Shown: positions 21,220 through 31,402, counted from the stretch's first letter. The stretch: DNA of 64,000 nucleotides from Kallotenue papyrolyticum (GCF_000526415.1 NZ_JAGA01000003.1:186001-250000), one strand, 5' to 3'. Program-made: numbers and translations. The notes: generated by a model not told the origin, from the sequence alone.

Positions 21220-21871
21220 GCATACGCTACGCGCCGGGCACGTTGCGGCCCACTTTGATGACGCCGAGCAACAGTTCGATGCAGCGCGGCTCGGCATGTG
21301 GACCTTCCTAGCGACCGAGGTCCTGTTCTTCGGCGGACTGTTTCTGGTATATGCCATCTACCGCGCGGCCTACCCAGAAGCCTTTGCCGAAGGCAGTCAC
21401 CACCTGCACCTAGTGCTGGGCGCGGTCAACACCGGCGTGCTGCTGTGCAGTAGTCTGAGCATGGCGCTGGCCGTGCGCGCCGCGCAAACCAACCAACGCC
21501 GCCAACTGATCCTGTTCCTGATCCTGACGATCCTGTTCGGCGCGGCCTTTCTAGGTGTCAAGGCCTATGAGTACTACGAGAAGTACCACGATCACCTGAT
21601 GCCGCTGCTGGGGTTGCCCTTCGTTTGGGAGGGGCCGCATGCCGACCAGGTGCGCCTCTTCTACGGGTTGTATTTCGCCATGACCGGCTTCCACGCGCTG
21701 CACATGGTGATCGGCATCGGCGTGCTACTGGGCCTGCTGGTGCTGAGCTGGCGCGGCTGGTTCTCCAGCGAATACTACACCCCCGTCGAGATGGTGGGGC
21801 TGTACTGGCACTTCGTCGATATCGTGTGGGTCTTTCTGTACCCGCTGCTCTACCTGATCCATGGCGCCTAG
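21212..21871 (+). CDS. coxC: Cytochrome c oxidase subunit III
   Basis: This 219-residue membrane protein has about five to seven helices. It carries subunit III features: [19 protein letters not shown] near residue 27, [16 protein letters not shown], and the C-terminal [19 protein letters not shown] start it at GTG 21212, which GGGGGAAC (21201-21208) serves and which overlaps the coxA end by 8 bp. Subunit III stabilises the core and supports proton uptake. Confidence 0.94.
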   Translation: MAEHTLRAGHVAAHFDDAEQQFDAARLGMWTFLATEVLFFGGLFLVYAIYRAAYPEAFAEGSHHLHLVLGAVNTGVLLCSSLSMALAVRAAQTNQRRQLILFLILTILFGAAFLGVKAYEYYEKYHDHLMPLLGLPFVWEGPHADQVRLFYGLYFAMTGFHALHMVIGIGVLLGLLVLSWRGWFSSEYYTPVEMVGLYWHFVDIVWVFLYPLLYLIHGA

Positions 21872-21881
21872 GAGAACGGCA

Positions 21882-22184
21882 ATGGAGCATCATGTCATCC
21901 CGGTGCGCACCTACCTCGCCGTCTTTGTGGCGCTGCTGGTGCTGCTGATCGCCACAGTCGGTACATATTATGTCGATCTCGGACCACTCAACATTGTCGT
22001 CGCGCTGACGATCGCGATCATCAAGGCGGTGCTGATCGTGCTGTACTTCATGCATGTGCGCTACAGCAGCCGCCTGGTGTGGGTCTTTGCCGGCGCCACG
22101 GTAGTGTGGCTGATCATTATGCTGGGCCTGACCTTTGCGGACTACATCAGCCGTGGCTGGCTCAGCACGACGCCGATCCAATAA
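21882..22184 (+). CDS. coxD: Cytochrome c oxidase subunit IV (bacterial caa3-type)
   Basis: This 100-residue, three-helix protein matches the prokaryotic oxidase subunit IV family (TIVALTIAIIKAVLIVLYFMH-type core, here VVALTIAIIKAVLIVLYFMH at about residues 45-64). ATG 21882 follows AGGAGAAC (21870-21877), 10 bp after coxC. An in-frame ATG at 21861 would overlap coxC and is less likely. Confidence 0.9.
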   Translation: MEHHVIPVRTYLAVFVALLVLLIATVGTYYVDLGPLNIVVALTIAIIKAVLIVLYFMHVRYSSRLVWVFAGATVVWLIIMLGLTFADYISRGWLSTTPIQ

Positions 22185-22235
22185 GCATGGGGCAGGAGCT
22201 GCGCGCTGCGCGCCAGGTTCTGCCGTGGAACCGCT

Positions 22236-24602
22236 ATGTACCTGCTTGGAAGCAGCCTGATCGCGCTGGCGCTGGCGAGCGCGCTATTGGGAGCGGGGTG
22301 TTATACCTTGGTCACAACGGGCCGCGTCCGCCTGCTGCGCTGGGGTCGCGCCGGCGCGTGGTCGGCGCTGCTGCTGACGCTAGGCGTCGCCGCGCTGATC
22401 CTGGTTGCGTTTCTGCAGCAGCGCTATGATATTCGCTATGTCTATGACTACAGCTCCAGCGACCTGGAGCTGCGCTACCGCATCGCCGCGGTCTGGGCCG
22501 GACAACCGGGCAGCCTGGTGGTCTGGGCGCTGGCCGGCCTGCTGTGCGCGCCGCTGCTGATGCGGCGCAGCCGGCACTTCGAGCCGTACGTGCTGGCGCT
22601 GCTGTTACTGATCCAGGCGATCCTGCTGCTGTTCGTGCTGATCCGCAACCCGCTCGCGCCAACGATTATCGATGGCGTGGCCAGCCGGCCCGAGGACGGG
22701 CGCGGCCTCAACCCGATCCTGCACAATCCCTGGATGGTGCTCCACCCGCCGACCTTGTTTTTGGGCTATGGCTTGCTGGTAGTGCCCTTCTGCCTGGCAC
22801 TGGCCGGCCTGTGGCGCCGCGATTACGATGGCTGGGTGCGGCCCGGCCTGACCTGGACCATTGCCGGCTGGACGGTGTTGGGGGTAGCCCTGGCAATGGG
22901 CGGCTACTGGGCCTATGAAACGCTGGGCTGGGGGGGCTACTGGGGCTGGGATCCGGTCGAAAACGCGGCGCTGGTGCCGTGGCTCACCGGCACAGCGCTG
23001 ATGCATGGACTGGTGCTGCAGCGCACGCACGGCGGTCTGCGCCGCACCAACATGGCCCTGGCGATCCTGACCTACGGCTGCGTCTTCTATGCCTCGTTCC
23101 TGACGCGCTCCGGCGTACTGTCCAGCTTCTCGGTGCACTCCTTCGTGGAGGAGGGCCTCAAGGAGATCATGCTCGGCAGCATGGTGGCGCTCCTGCTGGG
23201 CAGCCTGCTGCTGCTGGCGCTGCGCTGGCGCGACATTCCGCTGCGTCCGCTCTCGGACCGGCTGCTGGCGCGCGACACCGCCTTTGTGCTGCTGATCGTA
23301 ACCTTTGTGCTGCTGGCGGCGCTGGTCACCTTCGGCAACTCAATCCCCTGGTTCACCTCGGCACGCTGGCTTAGCCAGCCGCTCCAGGCGCTGCTGGGAC
23401 GCACCTTCGAGATCGACGACGGCACGCTGTTCAACGGTCAGCCGCTGGGCGATGGACGCTTCTCGCTGACGCCCCAGTTCTTCAAGCAGACTACGCCGCC
23501 GCTGGGCCTGATCCTGGCCGTGCTGATGGCGGTCGGGCCGCTGCTGGGCTGGCGCAACACCGCGCCGCGCCGCCTGCTGCGCGATCTGCGCTGGCCCTTC
23601 GGCGCCACAGTGGTGATCACCAGCGCGGCGATGCTGCTGGGCGTGCACGATCCCTTCTCGGTGATCTACGTGCTGATCGCCAGCCTGGCCGCCGGCACCA
23701 ACCTGCTGCTGATCATTCGGCTGCTGCGCAGCGGCTGGTGGCGCATCGGCGGCTACCTGGCGCATGTGGGAATGGCCCTCTTCCTGATCGGCGTCGTTGG
23801 TTCCTATGCCTACGCCTCGCCCGAAGAGAAGATCGTGCTGCGCGAGGGCGAGACCCAGAGTATGCTGGGCCATACCTTCACCTTCTGGGGCTACGAGGGC
23901 CGCGACAACAACCGCCACGTGATGCGCCTGGGCGTGGACGAAGGCAGCGAGCAGGCTTTTGCCGCCTTTCCCGAACTGTACTTCAACGAGCGCATGGGCG
24001 CCTGGGTGCGCACGCCGGCGATCAAGCGCTCGCTATGGAAGGATCTCTACATCGCGCCGGAGGATTACCTGCCACAGCACGATGCCAATACCGCTGTGTT
24101 AGCGCCCGGCGAATCGGGGACGATCGGTCCCTACACGTTGCGCTTCGAGGGCTTCGACCTGGGCGCGCACGGTGTGGATGTCCAGGCCGATACGATGCTG
24201 ATCGGCGCGACGCTGACGATCACCGGCGAGCAGCAGGCAACCCAACTCACGCCGCGGCTGCGCCTGGAGCCCGATCGACGCATGCGGCCCGTACCGGCGA
24301 CCTTGCCGGATGGCCGCCAGGTGTTGCTGGAGGCGGTCAGCCCCGCCGAAGAGCTGGTGCGCATCCGCATCGAAGGGCTCAACCTGCCGGTCACGCCGGC
24401 GCGCGCGGTCTTCACCGTCAGCACCAAACCGGCGATCGCGCTGGTCTGGCTGGGCATAGCGCTGATGACTGCCGGTGGCACGATTGCTGTGCTGCGCCGC
24501 CAGCTCGACCGGCGTGCCGCGCGCGTGCCCCAGCCTGCCCCGGTGCCGGGAACGTTCGGTGGCTGGAACCGCCGGCTGCGCGGCTGGCGCGGCGCATCCT
24601 GA
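22236..24602 (+). CDS. ccmF: Cytochrome c heme-lyase component CcmF
   Basis: This 788-residue multi-span protein belongs to the CcmF/NrfE (HemeHandling, CcmF_C) family that attaches heme to apocytochrome c. The tryptophan-rich heme-binding motif is clear: GGYWGWDPVENAALVPWL near residue 231. A large extracytoplasmic C-terminal domain is followed by a last helix (about 735-755). It follows coxD by 51 bp on the same strand and ends just before a strong hairpin terminator. It would mature the five-plus-one-plus-one c-type hemes encoded upstream. The start at ATG 22236 has a poor ribosome-binding site, so nearby alternatives are possible. Other ccm genes are not in this window. Confidence 0.93.
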   Translation: MYLLGSSLIALALASALLGAGCYTLVTTGRVRLLRWGRAGAWSALLLTLGVAALILVAFLQQRYDIRYVYDYSSSDLELRYRIAAVWAGQPGSLVVWALAGLLCAPLLMRRSRHFEPYVLALLLLIQAILLLFVLIRNPLAPTIIDGVASRPEDGRGLNPILHNPWMVLHPPTLFLGYGLLVVPFCLALAGLWRRDYDGWVRPGLTWTIAGWTVLGVALAMGGYWAYETLGWGGYWGWDPVENAALVPWLTGTALMHGLVLQRTHGGLRRTNMALAILTYGCVFYASFLTRSGVLSSFSVHSFVEEGLKEIMLGSMVALLLGSLLLLALRWRDIPLRPLSDRLLARDTAFVLLIVTFVLLAALVTFGNSIPWFTSARWLSQPLQALLGRTFEIDDGTLFNGQPLGDGRFSLTPQFFKQTTPPLGLILAVLMAVGPLLGWRNTAPRRLLRDLRWPFGATVVITSAAMLLGVHDPFSVIYVLIASLAAGTNLLLIIRLLRSGWWRIGGYLAHVGMALFLIGVVGSYAYASPEEKIVLREGETQSMLGHTFTFWGYEGRDNNRHVMRLGVDEGSEQAFAAFPELYFNERMGAWVRTPAIKRSLWKDLYIAPEDYLPQHDANTAVLAPGESGTIGPYTLRFEGFDLGAHGVDVQADTMLIGATLTITGEQQATQLTPRLRLEPDRRMRPVPATLPDGRQVLLEAVSPAEELVRIRIEGLNLPVTPARAVFTVSTKPAIALVWLGIALMTAGGTIAVLRRQLDRRAARVPQPAPVPGTFGGWNRRLRGWRGAS

Positions 24603-24685
24603 GCCCAACCAGGCGCCTGGCGCTACGCGGCGGACGCGCGGGGCATGTCTGCCGCTGTGTTGCGTGGACCTCCGTAGCTGCGAAA

Positions 24686-24723
24686 CGCGAGCGGTCGGGG
24701 CGATGGGACCCCGACCGCTCGCG
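24686..24723. terminator. Bidirectional hairpin terminator between ccmF and the DUF892 gene
   Basis: A 15-bp perfect stem (24686-24700 with 24709-24723) closes an 8-nt loop, CGATGGGA. It stands between convergent genes. The U-tract is weak on both sides, so termination would depend mainly on stem strength. Confidence 0.75.
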
Positions 24724-24744
24724 CCGTCTTACCTGCCTGCGCGC

Positions 24745-25242
24745 TCAGGCGCCGTGCTCACGCGCCTGCATCTGCAGTACCTGCCGCGTAGCGACGGGGA
24801 TCTGCTGTGCAAGCCACTCGGCCATGCTTTCCTCGTCGCGCAGGATCGTGCGGCAGACCTGGGCAGTCTCGGTATCGCCCAGCTCCTCGGCAGCAGCCAC
24901 CAGCGAGGTGTAGGAGGCGATCTCGAAGTGCTCCGCGGCGTAATCGGTCAGGCCATTCTTGATCATCTCGTCCTTGGCCATGCCGGTGGATGTACCCTGC
25001 AACATACCGCTGATCTTGGCCAGGCCACTCTTAATCATCGAAACGCTCTCGCCGTGGCGTTCGATGCAGCTCTTGACCAGCTCGGCATGGCGACGGGTCT
25101 CCTCCAGATGCTGCTGGACACGCGCCCGCATCTGGGGCTGATCTTTAAGATCCTTGACGCGATGCTCCAACACCTGCTCCAGCGAGCGCTCCAACGCGTA
25201 GGCGTCCTTGAGCCAGGACAGATACAGTTCCTGATGGGCCAT
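24745..25242 (-). CDS. Ferritin-like DUF892 (YciE/YciF-type) stress protein
   Basis: This 165-residue all-helical protein matches the DUF892 family (YciE/YciF), a ferritin-like fold linked to osmotic and oxidative stress. Helix-rich segments with spaced Glu/His (QELYLSWLKDAYALERSLEQ; HLEETRRHAELVKSCIERHG; ITDY-like TDYAAEHFEIASY) supply candidate di-metal ligands. ATG 25242 follows GGGAGGAGG on the minus strand. A much longer open frame upstream overlaps the antiporter leader and is not coding-like. It is monocistronic and divergent from the mrp operon. Confidence 0.9.
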   Translation of the reverse strand: MAHQELYLSWLKDAYALERSLEQVLEHRVKDLKDQPQMRARVQQHLEETRRHAELVKSCIERHGESVSMIKSGLAKISGMLQGTSTGMAKDEMIKNGLTDYAAEHFEIASYTSLVAAAEELGDTETAQVCRTILRDEESMAEWLAQQIPVATRQVLQMQAREHGA

Positions 25243-25353
25243 GATCCTCCTCCCGATCAACGATCGATGTCCGCCGAGCGCGGCAAGAGGCGTGCCATGG
25301 TCTCCAGCGGCGCGTATTCGCCACGCAGCATGGGCGCACAATCGCCCAATATG
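25243..25353. other. Intergenic stretch between the DUF892 gene and the mrp promoter
   Basis: This 111-bp divergent region should hold the DUF892 promoter on the minus strand, but I see no clear -10/-35 pair. No small ORF with a ribosome-binding site is present. Confidence 0.4.
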
Positions 25354-25382
25354 TGGCAGTGCGTCGCACAAATCGGTATAAT
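25354..25382 (+). promoter_or_regulatory. mrp operon promoter
   Basis: A perfect -10 TATAAT (25377-25382) has a weak -35 TGGCAG (25354-25359) 17 bp upstream. Transcription would start near 25389, giving a leader of about 160 nt before mrpA. Confidence 0.6.
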
Positions 25383-25406
25383 AGGCCAGGGTCAACAGCA
25401 TAGCCT

Positions 25407-25473
25407 GCGGGGGACTCAGCCCGCCTATCCCTGAGTCGCGGAGGAGGCTGTCACCCTGAGGATGGCCTTTTTT
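25407..25473 (+). ncRNA. Candidate pseudoknot plus terminator-like leader of the mrp operon
   Basis: GCGGG (25407-25411) pairs with CCCGC (25420-25424). Its loop contains GACTCAG (25413-25419), which can pair with CTGAGTC (25431-25437). The loops of 1, 0 and 6 nt make a textbook H-type pseudoknot. About 6 nt later an imperfect hairpin (about 25445-25468) runs into TTTTTT (25468-25473), like an attenuator. A 22-codon ORF (ATG 25462) overlaps it. This is inferred from complementarity only; no known riboswitch class was recognised. Confidence 0.4.
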
Positions 25474-25549
25474 GGTTTGCGCCGCTACGGGCTTATTCCT
25501 TGCATGGGTTGGCATCCCGCAGCAACGTAGTCGAACGGAGCAACGATCC

Positions 25550-27853
25550 ATGCTGCTCGCCGTCATGTCCGGTTTTGGTCTGGCCCTGGGAGCGCCCTGG
25601 CTCCACCGCCTGAGTCGCGCCTGGAGCGGCTGGCTGCTGGCGCTGCTGCCGGCCGGGCTGTTGCTATACTTCGCTGGCTACCTGCCCACGGTTGCCAGAG
25701 GCGAGGCGGTACGGGTCGCCTATGGCTGGGTAGCCGGGTTGAATCTCAACCTCGCGTTCCGTTTGGATGGCCTCAGTCTGCTGCTTACCCTGCTGGTCCT
25801 GGGGATCGGTGCGCTGATCCTGATCTACGGCGGCAGCTACCTGGCGGCAGACGCGCATCTGGGGCGCTTCTACGCCTTTCTGACCCTGTTTATGGCCTCG
25901 ATGCTGGGGCTCGTGCTGGCCGACAACATCCTTGTGCTGTTCATCTTCTGGGAACTGACCAGCATTAGTTCCTACCTGCTGATCGGCTACAAGCACACCT
26001 CCGAGACGGCGCGCGCGGCGGCGCTGCAAGCTCTGCTCGTCACCGGCGCCGGAGGACTGGCGCTGTTGGGAGGGTTGGTGCTGCTGGGGCTGATCGGGGG
26101 TGCCTGGGAGTTTTCGGCCCTGTCGTCGCAGCGCGCGATCGTGCTAGCGCACCCGCTCTATCTGCCGACGCTGCTGTTGATCCTGCTGGGTGCTTTGACC
26201 AAATCGGCGCAGGCGCCGTTCCACTTCTGGCTGCCGGCAGCCATGGAAGCGCCCACGCCGGTGTCGGCCTACCTCCATTCAGCGACGATGGTCAAGGCCG
26301 GCGTGTACTTGCTGGCGCGCCTCCAGCCCATCCTGAGCGGCAGCCAGGCCTGGAGTGTCATCGTCAGCACCGTTGGCGCCGTCAGCTTACTCCTGGGAGG
26401 CGCGCTGGCCCTGCGCCAGCACGATCTCAAGCGCATGCTGGCCTACTCGACCATCAGCGCGCTCGGCATGCTCACCCTGTTGCTGGGCCTGGGCAGCGCC
26501 TACGCCACAACGGCGATGGCCGTCTTTCTTCTGGCGCACGCGCTCTACAAAGGTGCGCTGTTTATGGTGGTTGGCGTGATCGATCATGCCACTGGAACGC
26601 GCGATGTAGACCGGCTGGGCGGCCTGCGCCGCGCGATGCCGTTGACGGCGCTCTGCGCCACACTTGCGGCGATTGCACTGGCCGGCTTTGGACCAGTGCT
26701 GAGCTTCATTGCCAAGGAACTGTTGCTCGAAGCGGTGCTGCACCTGTCTGGCGGGGGCATCGTTCTGGTGCCGGTGGTGGTGCTGGGCAGCGCAAGCTTT
26801 GTAGCCGTCGCGGCGATCCTCGCGATCCGTCCCTTCCATGGTGCGCCGACACCTACGCCTAGGCATCCGCATGAAGGAGCGGCGAGCATGCTGCTAGGGC
26901 CAGCATTACTGGCCACGCTGGGCCTGATCCTAGGTCTTGCGCCGGGCCTGGTGGCCAACACGCTGATCGCGCCGGTGGTCAGCGCGACAATGGGCCGTGC
27001 CGAAGCCGTCGAACTTAAGCTCTGGCATGGCCTGACGCCGGCATTTGGGCTCAGCCTCCTGTCGGTGATGATCGGGCTGGGCGTGTACCTCAGATGGATC
27101 AGACTACGCCGCGCCATGCGCTGGCTCGACGTGCTGTTCGGCTGGGGACCGACGCGTTGGTACGCCCACGCGCTGCACGCCCTGAACGTGCTGGCGCGCT
27201 GGCAAACCGGGCTGCTCCAGAACGGACGGCTACCATCATACCTGCGCCTGATCATCGTCACCACCATCGCGCTCGTGGGATATACCCTGTTGACGCGCGT
27301 CGCCTGGCCCGCAACGTTGCCCTGGAGCGCGCCGCACTTCTACGAGCTGATGCTCGCCATCCTGATCCTGCTGGCGGCTGTGTCGGCTGTGCTGGCGCCA
27401 TCGCGGCTCAGCGCTGTCGCAACGCTAAGCATAGTCGGCTCAGGCATCGCTCTGATCTACATCTTCTACAGCGCGCCGGACCTGGCCATGACGCAGATTC
27501 TCGTCGAGACCTTGACCGTCCTGCTGTTCGTGTTGGTGTTCTACCATCTACCGCGCTTCAACACCCACACCCCAGCGCGGCATCACCTGCGCGACGGCGT
27601 GATTGCACTGGGCCTGGGCAGCCTGATCACGGCGCTGGTATTGGCGGTTAGCGCAACACCACCACAGTCAGCGGTAGCGCCCTACTACATTGAGCACAGC
27701 AAACCGCTGGCGCACGGCCGCAACATCGTCAACGTGATCCTGGTGGACTTCCGTGGGTTGGATACCCTGGGCGAGATCACCGTGTTGGCGGTTGCGGCGG
27801 TGGGCGTGGTTGCCCTACTGCGCCTACGACCATGGGACGGGAAGTCGAAATGA
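25550..27853 (+). CDS. mrpA: Mrp-type Na+/H+ antiporter subunit A
   Basis: This 767-residue multi-span protein resembles the NuoL/MrpA family: a ProtonAntipo domain (about 120-400, with [20 protein letters not shown] and [20 protein letters not shown]), then further helices. The C-terminal part (about 640-760, including [20 protein letters not shown] and [16 protein letters not shown]) is the MrpB-like/DUF4040 extension. ATG 25550 has GGAG 9 nt upstream. It starts a seven-gene operon with overlaps throughout. The complex exchanges Na+ (or K+) for H+ across the membrane for pH and sodium homeostasis. Confidence 0.94.
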   Translation: MLLAVMSGFGLALGAPWLHRLSRAWSGWLLALLPAGLLLYFAGYLPTVARGEAVRVAYGWVAGLNLNLAFRLDGLSLLLTLLVLGIGALILIYGGSYLAADAHLGRFYAFLTLFMASMLGLVLADNILVLFIFWELTSISSYLLIGYKHTSETARAAALQALLVTGAGGLALLGGLVLLGLIGGAWEFSALSSQRAIVLAHPLYLPTLLLILLGALTKSAQAPFHFWLPAAMEAPTPVSAYLHSATMVKAGVYLLARLQPILSGSQAWSVIVSTVGAVSLLLGGALALRQHDLKRMLAYSTISALGMLTLLLGLGSAYATTAMAVFLLAHALYKGALFMVVGVIDHATGTRDVDRLGGLRRAMPLTALCATLAAIALAGFGPVLSFIAKELLLEAVLHLSGGGIVLVPVVVLGSASFVAVAAILAIRPFHGAPTPTPRHPHEGAASMLLGPALLATLGLILGLAPGLVANTLIAPVVSATMGRAEAVELKLWHGLTPAFGLSLLSVMIGLGVYLRWIRLRRAMRWLDVLFGWGPTRWYAHALHALNVLARWQTGLLQNGRLPSYLRLIIVTTIALVGYTLLTRVAWPATLPWSAPHFYELMLAILILLAAVSAVLAPSRLSAVATLSIVGSGIALIYIFYSAPDLAMTQILVETLTVLLFVLVFYHLPRFNTHTPARHHLRDGVIALGLGSLITALVLAVSATPPQSAVAPYYIEHSKPLAHGRNIVNVILVDFRGLDTLGEITVLAVAAVGVVALLRLRPWDGKSK

Positions 27854-28254
27854 AGTCACTCATTCTACGCACAGCCACACGCCTGCTGACAACACTGCTG
27901 CTCCTGTTTTCCATCTTTCTGCTGCTGCGCGGTCACAATGAGCCGGGTGGTGGCTTTGTTGGCGGCCTGATGGCGGCCAGCGCCTTTGTGCTCTACAGCA
28001 TCGCCTTCGATCCCAGCGCGGCGCGCCGTGCGCTGCGCTTCGAGCCAACTGTGCTGATCGGCGCGGGCCTGTTGCTGGCGCTGCTCAGTGGGCTCGTAGG
28101 CGTGGCGCGCGGCCTGCCCTTTATGACCGGAGTGTGGGGCACGCTGCCCGGTCTGATGGTGGAGCTGGGCACCCCGTTGGTCTTCGATATCGGCGTGTAC
28201 TTGACGGTGATCGGCGTAACCACAAGCATTATTCTGACCCTGGCGGAGGAATAG
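27850..28254 (+). CDS. mrpB: Mrp antiporter subunit B
   Basis: This 134-residue, four-helix protein matches the MnhB/MrpB family. The conserved [14 protein letters not shown] motif is near residues 28-41, followed by [10 protein letters not shown] start it at ATG 27850, which overlaps the mrpA stop (ATGA); an ATG at 27832 in the same frame lies inside mrpA and adds only a charged hexapeptide. Confidence 0.93.
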   Translation: MKSLILRTATRLLTTLLLLFSIFLLLRGHNEPGGGFVGGLMAASAFVLYSIAFDPSAARRALRFEPTVLIGAGLLLALLSGLVGVARGLPFMTGVWGTLPGLMVELGTPLVFDIGVYLTVIGVTTSIILTLAEE

Positions 28255-28740
28255 ATGACCGTGGTTTTGGCCCTGGTGATCGGTGGGTTATATGCCGTTG
28301 GCATCTACCTGCTGCTGCAACGCAATCTGGCTCGCGTGATCATCGGGCTGGCGCTGCTCACCAACGCCGCCAACCTGCTGATCTTCACCGTCGGCGGCCT
28401 GGTACGGGCGCGTCCACCGCTGGTGCCCACCGATGCGAGCCGCCCTGCCACCCCGATCGCCGATCCCCTACCGCAGGCCTTGATCCTGACCGCGATCGTG
28501 ATCGGCTTCGGCGTGCTGGCCTTTTTCATGGTGCTGGCCTACCGCGCCTCCCAGGCGGTTGGTTCAGATGATCTCAATGCGATGCAATCAACTGACTATC
28601 TGGTTGGGCTGCACGAGCCCTACCTGACGGAAACATACGACGAGCAGCGCGAGGCCGACGTGGATGGGCAGGTCGTCGCACCGCCGGCGGAGGCGGTTGC
28701 CAGCGCCACTGTCGACGAGCGCAGGGGAGGAGCCGCATGA
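28255..28740 (+). CDS. mrpC: Mrp antiporter subunit C
   Basis: This 161-residue protein is NuoK-like MrpC with three helices in the first 105 residues ([39 protein letters not shown]). It abuts mrpB with no gap and has GAGGA just upstream. About 55 extra C-terminal residues are acidic and hydrophilic, longer than the usual 110-115-residue subunit, and their role is unknown. It overlaps mrpD by 4 bp. Confidence 0.92.
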   Translation: MTVVLALVIGGLYAVGIYLLLQRNLARVIIGLALLTNAANLLIFTVGGLVRARPPLVPTDASRPATPIADPLPQALILTAIVIGFGVLAFFMVLAYRASQAVGSDDLNAMQSTDYLVGLHEPYLTETYDEQREADVDGQVVAPPAEAVASATVDERRGGAA

Positions 28741-30245
28741 ACCTGCTCCTGCTGCTGCCCATTGCCCTGCCGCTGGCCACCGCGGCCTTGACACTGCTGC
28801 TTCATCGCCACCGCCCGGCACAACGCGCCTTGGGCGTGGCCGGCGCGGGTGGGCTACTGATCGCCGCTGGCGCGCTCCTGGCCAACGTCTGGCGCGCTGG
28901 CATCCAGGTAGCACAGATCGGCAATTGGCCTGCGCCCTTCGGCATTACCCTGGTTGCTGATCTGTTCAGTGCAATCATGGTGCTCCTGGCCGGACTGATG
29001 GGCTTTGCCGTCGCGATCTACTCGCTGACAACGATCGACGTGCGGCGCGAAGCCTTCGGCTATTACTCACTGCTGCATGTGCTGCTGATGGGCGTGTGTG
29101 GCGCGTTTCTCACCGGTGATCTGTTCAACCTGTACGTTTGGTTCGAGGTATTGCTGATCGCCTCGTTCGTGCTCCTGGCGCTTGGCGGCGAGCGCGCGCA
29201 GCTCGAAGGCGGCATCAAATACGTCACCCTTAACCTCCTCTCATCGGCGCTGTTTCTCGCCGCCGTTGGGCTCCTCTATGCCGAAACCGGCACGCTCAAC
29301 CTGGCGCATCTGGCGCAGCGTCTCGCGCTTGTGCAACCCGGCCTGGTGACAACCATCGCAATGCTGTTTCTGGTAGCATTCGGTATCAAGGCCGCCGCTT
29401 TTCCACTCTTTTTCTGGCTACCAGCCTCCTACCACACACCGCCGGTAGCCGTGTCGGCGATCTTTGCCGGGCTGTTGACCAAGGTCGGCGTGTATGCCCT
29501 GGTGCGCGTCTTTACCTTGCTGTTTATCAACGATGTAGGCTACACCCACACCCTCATCCTGGTCATCGCCGGCCTGACGATGATCACGGGCGTGCTGGGA
29601 GCCGTAGCCCAAAACGACTTCCGCCGCATTCTGTCGTTTCATATCGTCAGCCAGATCGGCTACATGCTCATGGGCCTGGGACTCTATACCTCCCTAGGCC
29701 TCGCCGGAGCGGTGTTCTACATCATCCACCATATCATCGTCAAAACCAATCTGTTCCTGATCAGCGGCGTGGCACGCCGCGTCAGCGGCTCGTACCATCT
29801 GCAACGCACGGGTGGGCTTTACGCCTCCCATCCGACGATTGCCGCCTGTTTTCTGATCTCGGCGTTTTCGTTGGCGGGTCTGCCACCCTTTTCGGGCTTC
29901 TTCGCCAAACTCGCATTGATCCGCGCGGGCCTGGAAACAGCACAGTACGCCATCGTCGCCGTCTCACTGGTGGTCAGCTTTCTGACGCTATTTTCCATGA
30001 CCAAGATCTGGACCGAAGCCTTCTGGAAGCCGGCCCCCCCGTCGGCACATGCACTGCCGGAAGGCGGTCTCAACGCGCTGCAGCAGGGGCTGGCGATCAT
30101 GTCCCTGCCGATCATCGCACTGACACTGCTCAGCCTGCTGATCGGTCTTGGTGCCGGTCCGGCGTTAACGCTGGCACAGGCCGCCGCCGATCAACTGCTG
30201 CAGCCCTCAGGCTATATTCAGATCGTGATGGGAGGACGGCCATAA
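28737..30245 (+). CDS. mrpD: Mrp antiporter subunit D
   Basis: This 502-residue NuoN/M-like proton-conducting subunit has about fourteen helices. Family features include [20 protein letters not shown] near residue 125 and [20 protein letters not shown] with the conserved Lys nearby (GIKAAAFPL). It overlaps mrpC by ATGA at 28737-28740. It ends in TAA at 30243-30245, overlapping the proposed ATA start of mrpE. Confidence 0.94.
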   Translation: MNLLLLLPIALPLATAALTLLLHRHRPAQRALGVAGAGGLLIAAGALLANVWRAGIQVAQIGNWPAPFGITLVADLFSAIMVLLAGLMGFAVAIYSLTTIDVRREAFGYYSLLHVLLMGVCGAFLTGDLFNLYVWFEVLLIASFVLLALGGERAQLEGGIKYVTLNLLSSALFLAAVGLLYAETGTLNLAHLAQRLALVQPGLVTTIAMLFLVAFGIKAAAFPLFFWLPASYHTPPVAVSAIFAGLLTKVGVYALVRVFTLLFINDVGYTHTLILVIAGLTMITGVLGAVAQNDFRRILSFHIVSQIGYMLMGLGLYTSLGLAGAVFYIIHHIIVKTNLFLISGVARRVSGSYHLQRTGGLYASHPTIAACFLISAFSLAGLPPFSGFFAKLALIRAGLETAQYAIVAVSLVVSFLTLFSMTKIWTEAFWKPAPPSAHALPEGGLNALQQGLAIMSLPIIALTLLSLLIGLGAGPALTLAQAAADQLLQPSGYIQIVMGGRP

Positions 30246-30715
30246 ACGGGTTGCTGCTCAATCTGATTCTGGCGCTGGTGTGGGCTGCCGTCACGGGCGA
30301 GTTCACGGCAGAGAACGTGCTGCTCGGCTTTGGGCTCGGTTTTGTGATCCTGCTGTTCACGCGGCGCATCATCGGCGTGCCACACTATGGCCAGCGCATG
30401 GCACGCGTCGGCGGCCTGCTGCTCTTCTTCCTCTGGGAGCTGCTCAAGGCTAATTTGCGCGTCGCCTATGAGGTGCTGACCCCAGGATTCCGCTTCCGAC
30501 CGGGTGTGATCATGATCCCGCTGGATGCCAGGAGCGATGCGGAGATTACGCTGCTGGCCAATCTGATCTCGCTCACGCCCGGCACACTGAGCCTGGATGT
30601 GTCCGCAGACCGGCGTGTACTCTACGTGCACGCCATGTTTATCGATGATCCGGAGCGCGTCAAGCGCCAGATCAAGCAGGGGTTCGAGCGACGTGTGATC
30701 GAGGTGTTGCGGTGA
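30242..30715 (+). CDS. mrpE: Mrp antiporter subunit E, probable ATA start
   Basis: This is an MnhE/MrpE family protein (about 157 residues) with two N-terminal helices and the conserved cytoplasmic end with [21 protein letters not shown]. No ATG, GTG or CTG fits the normal start. ATA 30242 is 6 nt after GGAGG (30231-30235), and its product begins (M)[14 protein letters not shown], the usual MrpE N-terminus; TTG 30251 is 15 nt away and would lose three residues. The junction reads ATAA where neighbours have ATGA. The alternative is a TTG start at 30251. Confidence 0.82.
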   Translation: MNGLLLNLILALVWAAVTGEFTAENVLLGFGLGFVILLFTRRIIGVPHYGQRMARVGGLLLFFLWELLKANLRVAYEVLTPGFRFRPGVIMIPLDARSDAEITLLANLISLTPGTLSLDVSADRRVLYVHAMFIDDPERVKRQIKQGFERRVIEVLR

Positions 30716-30999
30716 GTCTCGCGCGTCTGATCCTGAACAGCGCCGAAACGATCGCGTTCGCGATGCTCACGCTGGCGCTGGTCCTCGCCTTTGGCCGGTT
30801 GGTACGCGGGCCAAGCCTGCCCGATCGCGTGATCGCCCTGGATCTCAGCGCGGTGATTATTGTCGGCTTTATCGCTGTGTTTACGATCAGCACCGGGCAA
30901 CAGGTGTTTCTCGATGCAGCGATTGTGCTGGCACTGATCGGCTTTCTCGGTACGACCGCTTTCGCGCTCTACATTGCGCGGAGGGCTCGCGATGAATGA
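30712..30999 (+). CDS. mrpF: Mrp antiporter subunit F
   Basis: This 95-residue, three-helix protein matches MnhF/MrpF (RGPSLPDRVIALDLSAVIIV near residue 32; then FLDAAIVLALIGFLGT). The GTG start at 30712 overlaps the mrpE stop (GTGA). It overlaps mrpG by 8 bp. Confidence 0.92.
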   Translation: MSLARLILNSAETIAFAMLTLALVLAFGRLVRGPSLPDRVIALDLSAVIIVGFIAVFTISTGQQVFLDAAIVLALIGFLGTTAFALYIARRARDE

Positions 31000-31402
31000 G
31001 ATCATTGCTTCGCTGCTGATCGTTGTTGGCGCGCTCTTCATGCTGCTGGCCGCCGTAGGTATCGTGCGCATGCCAGATCTCTTTACACGCATGCAGGCAG
31101 CCAGCAAAGCTTCGACGCTGGGCGTCAGCGCGCTGCTGTTGGCGGTCGCGGTGCACTTCATGCGGCTCGGCATCACCTCGCGCGCACTAGTGACCGTGCT
31201 CTTTTTCTTTCTGACCGCGCCCGTGACGGCCCATCTGGTGGCGCGCGCCGCCTACTTTGTCGGGGTGCCGCTGTGGGCCGGCACCATCATCGACGAGCTG
31301 CGCGACAAGTACGATCCGCGCACGGGTCGGTGCGAGAGCCGTCCCGTGGCCCATGCGGCGCGTCCCGCGCCCGCTACGGAGCACGGCGCGGATCAGCGCT
31401 GA
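30992..31402 (+). CDS. mrpG: Mrp antiporter subunit G
   Basis: This 136-residue protein is the last subunit (PhaG/MnhG family), with three helices and the conserved GIVRMPDLFTRMQAASKAST near residue 27. ATG 30992 lies 6 nt after GAGGG and overlaps mrpF. The hydrophilic C-terminal 40 residues contain DELRDKYDPRTGR. The seven mrp genes in order A-G, all overlapping or abutting, indicate one transcript. Confidence 0.92.
   Translation: MNEIIASLLIVVGALFMLLAAVGIVRMPDLFTRMQAASKASTLGVSALLLAVAVHFMRLGITSRALVTVLFFFLTAPVTAHLVARAAYFVGVPLWAGTIIDELRDKYDPRTGRCESRPVAHAARPAPATEHGADQR

Noticed and set aside
25462-25530. A 22-codon ORF in the mrp leader as a leader peptide gene
   Set aside because: The nearest SD-like GGAGGAGG is 14 nt away, farther than usual, and the ORF starts inside a hairpin; kept only as part of the leader.
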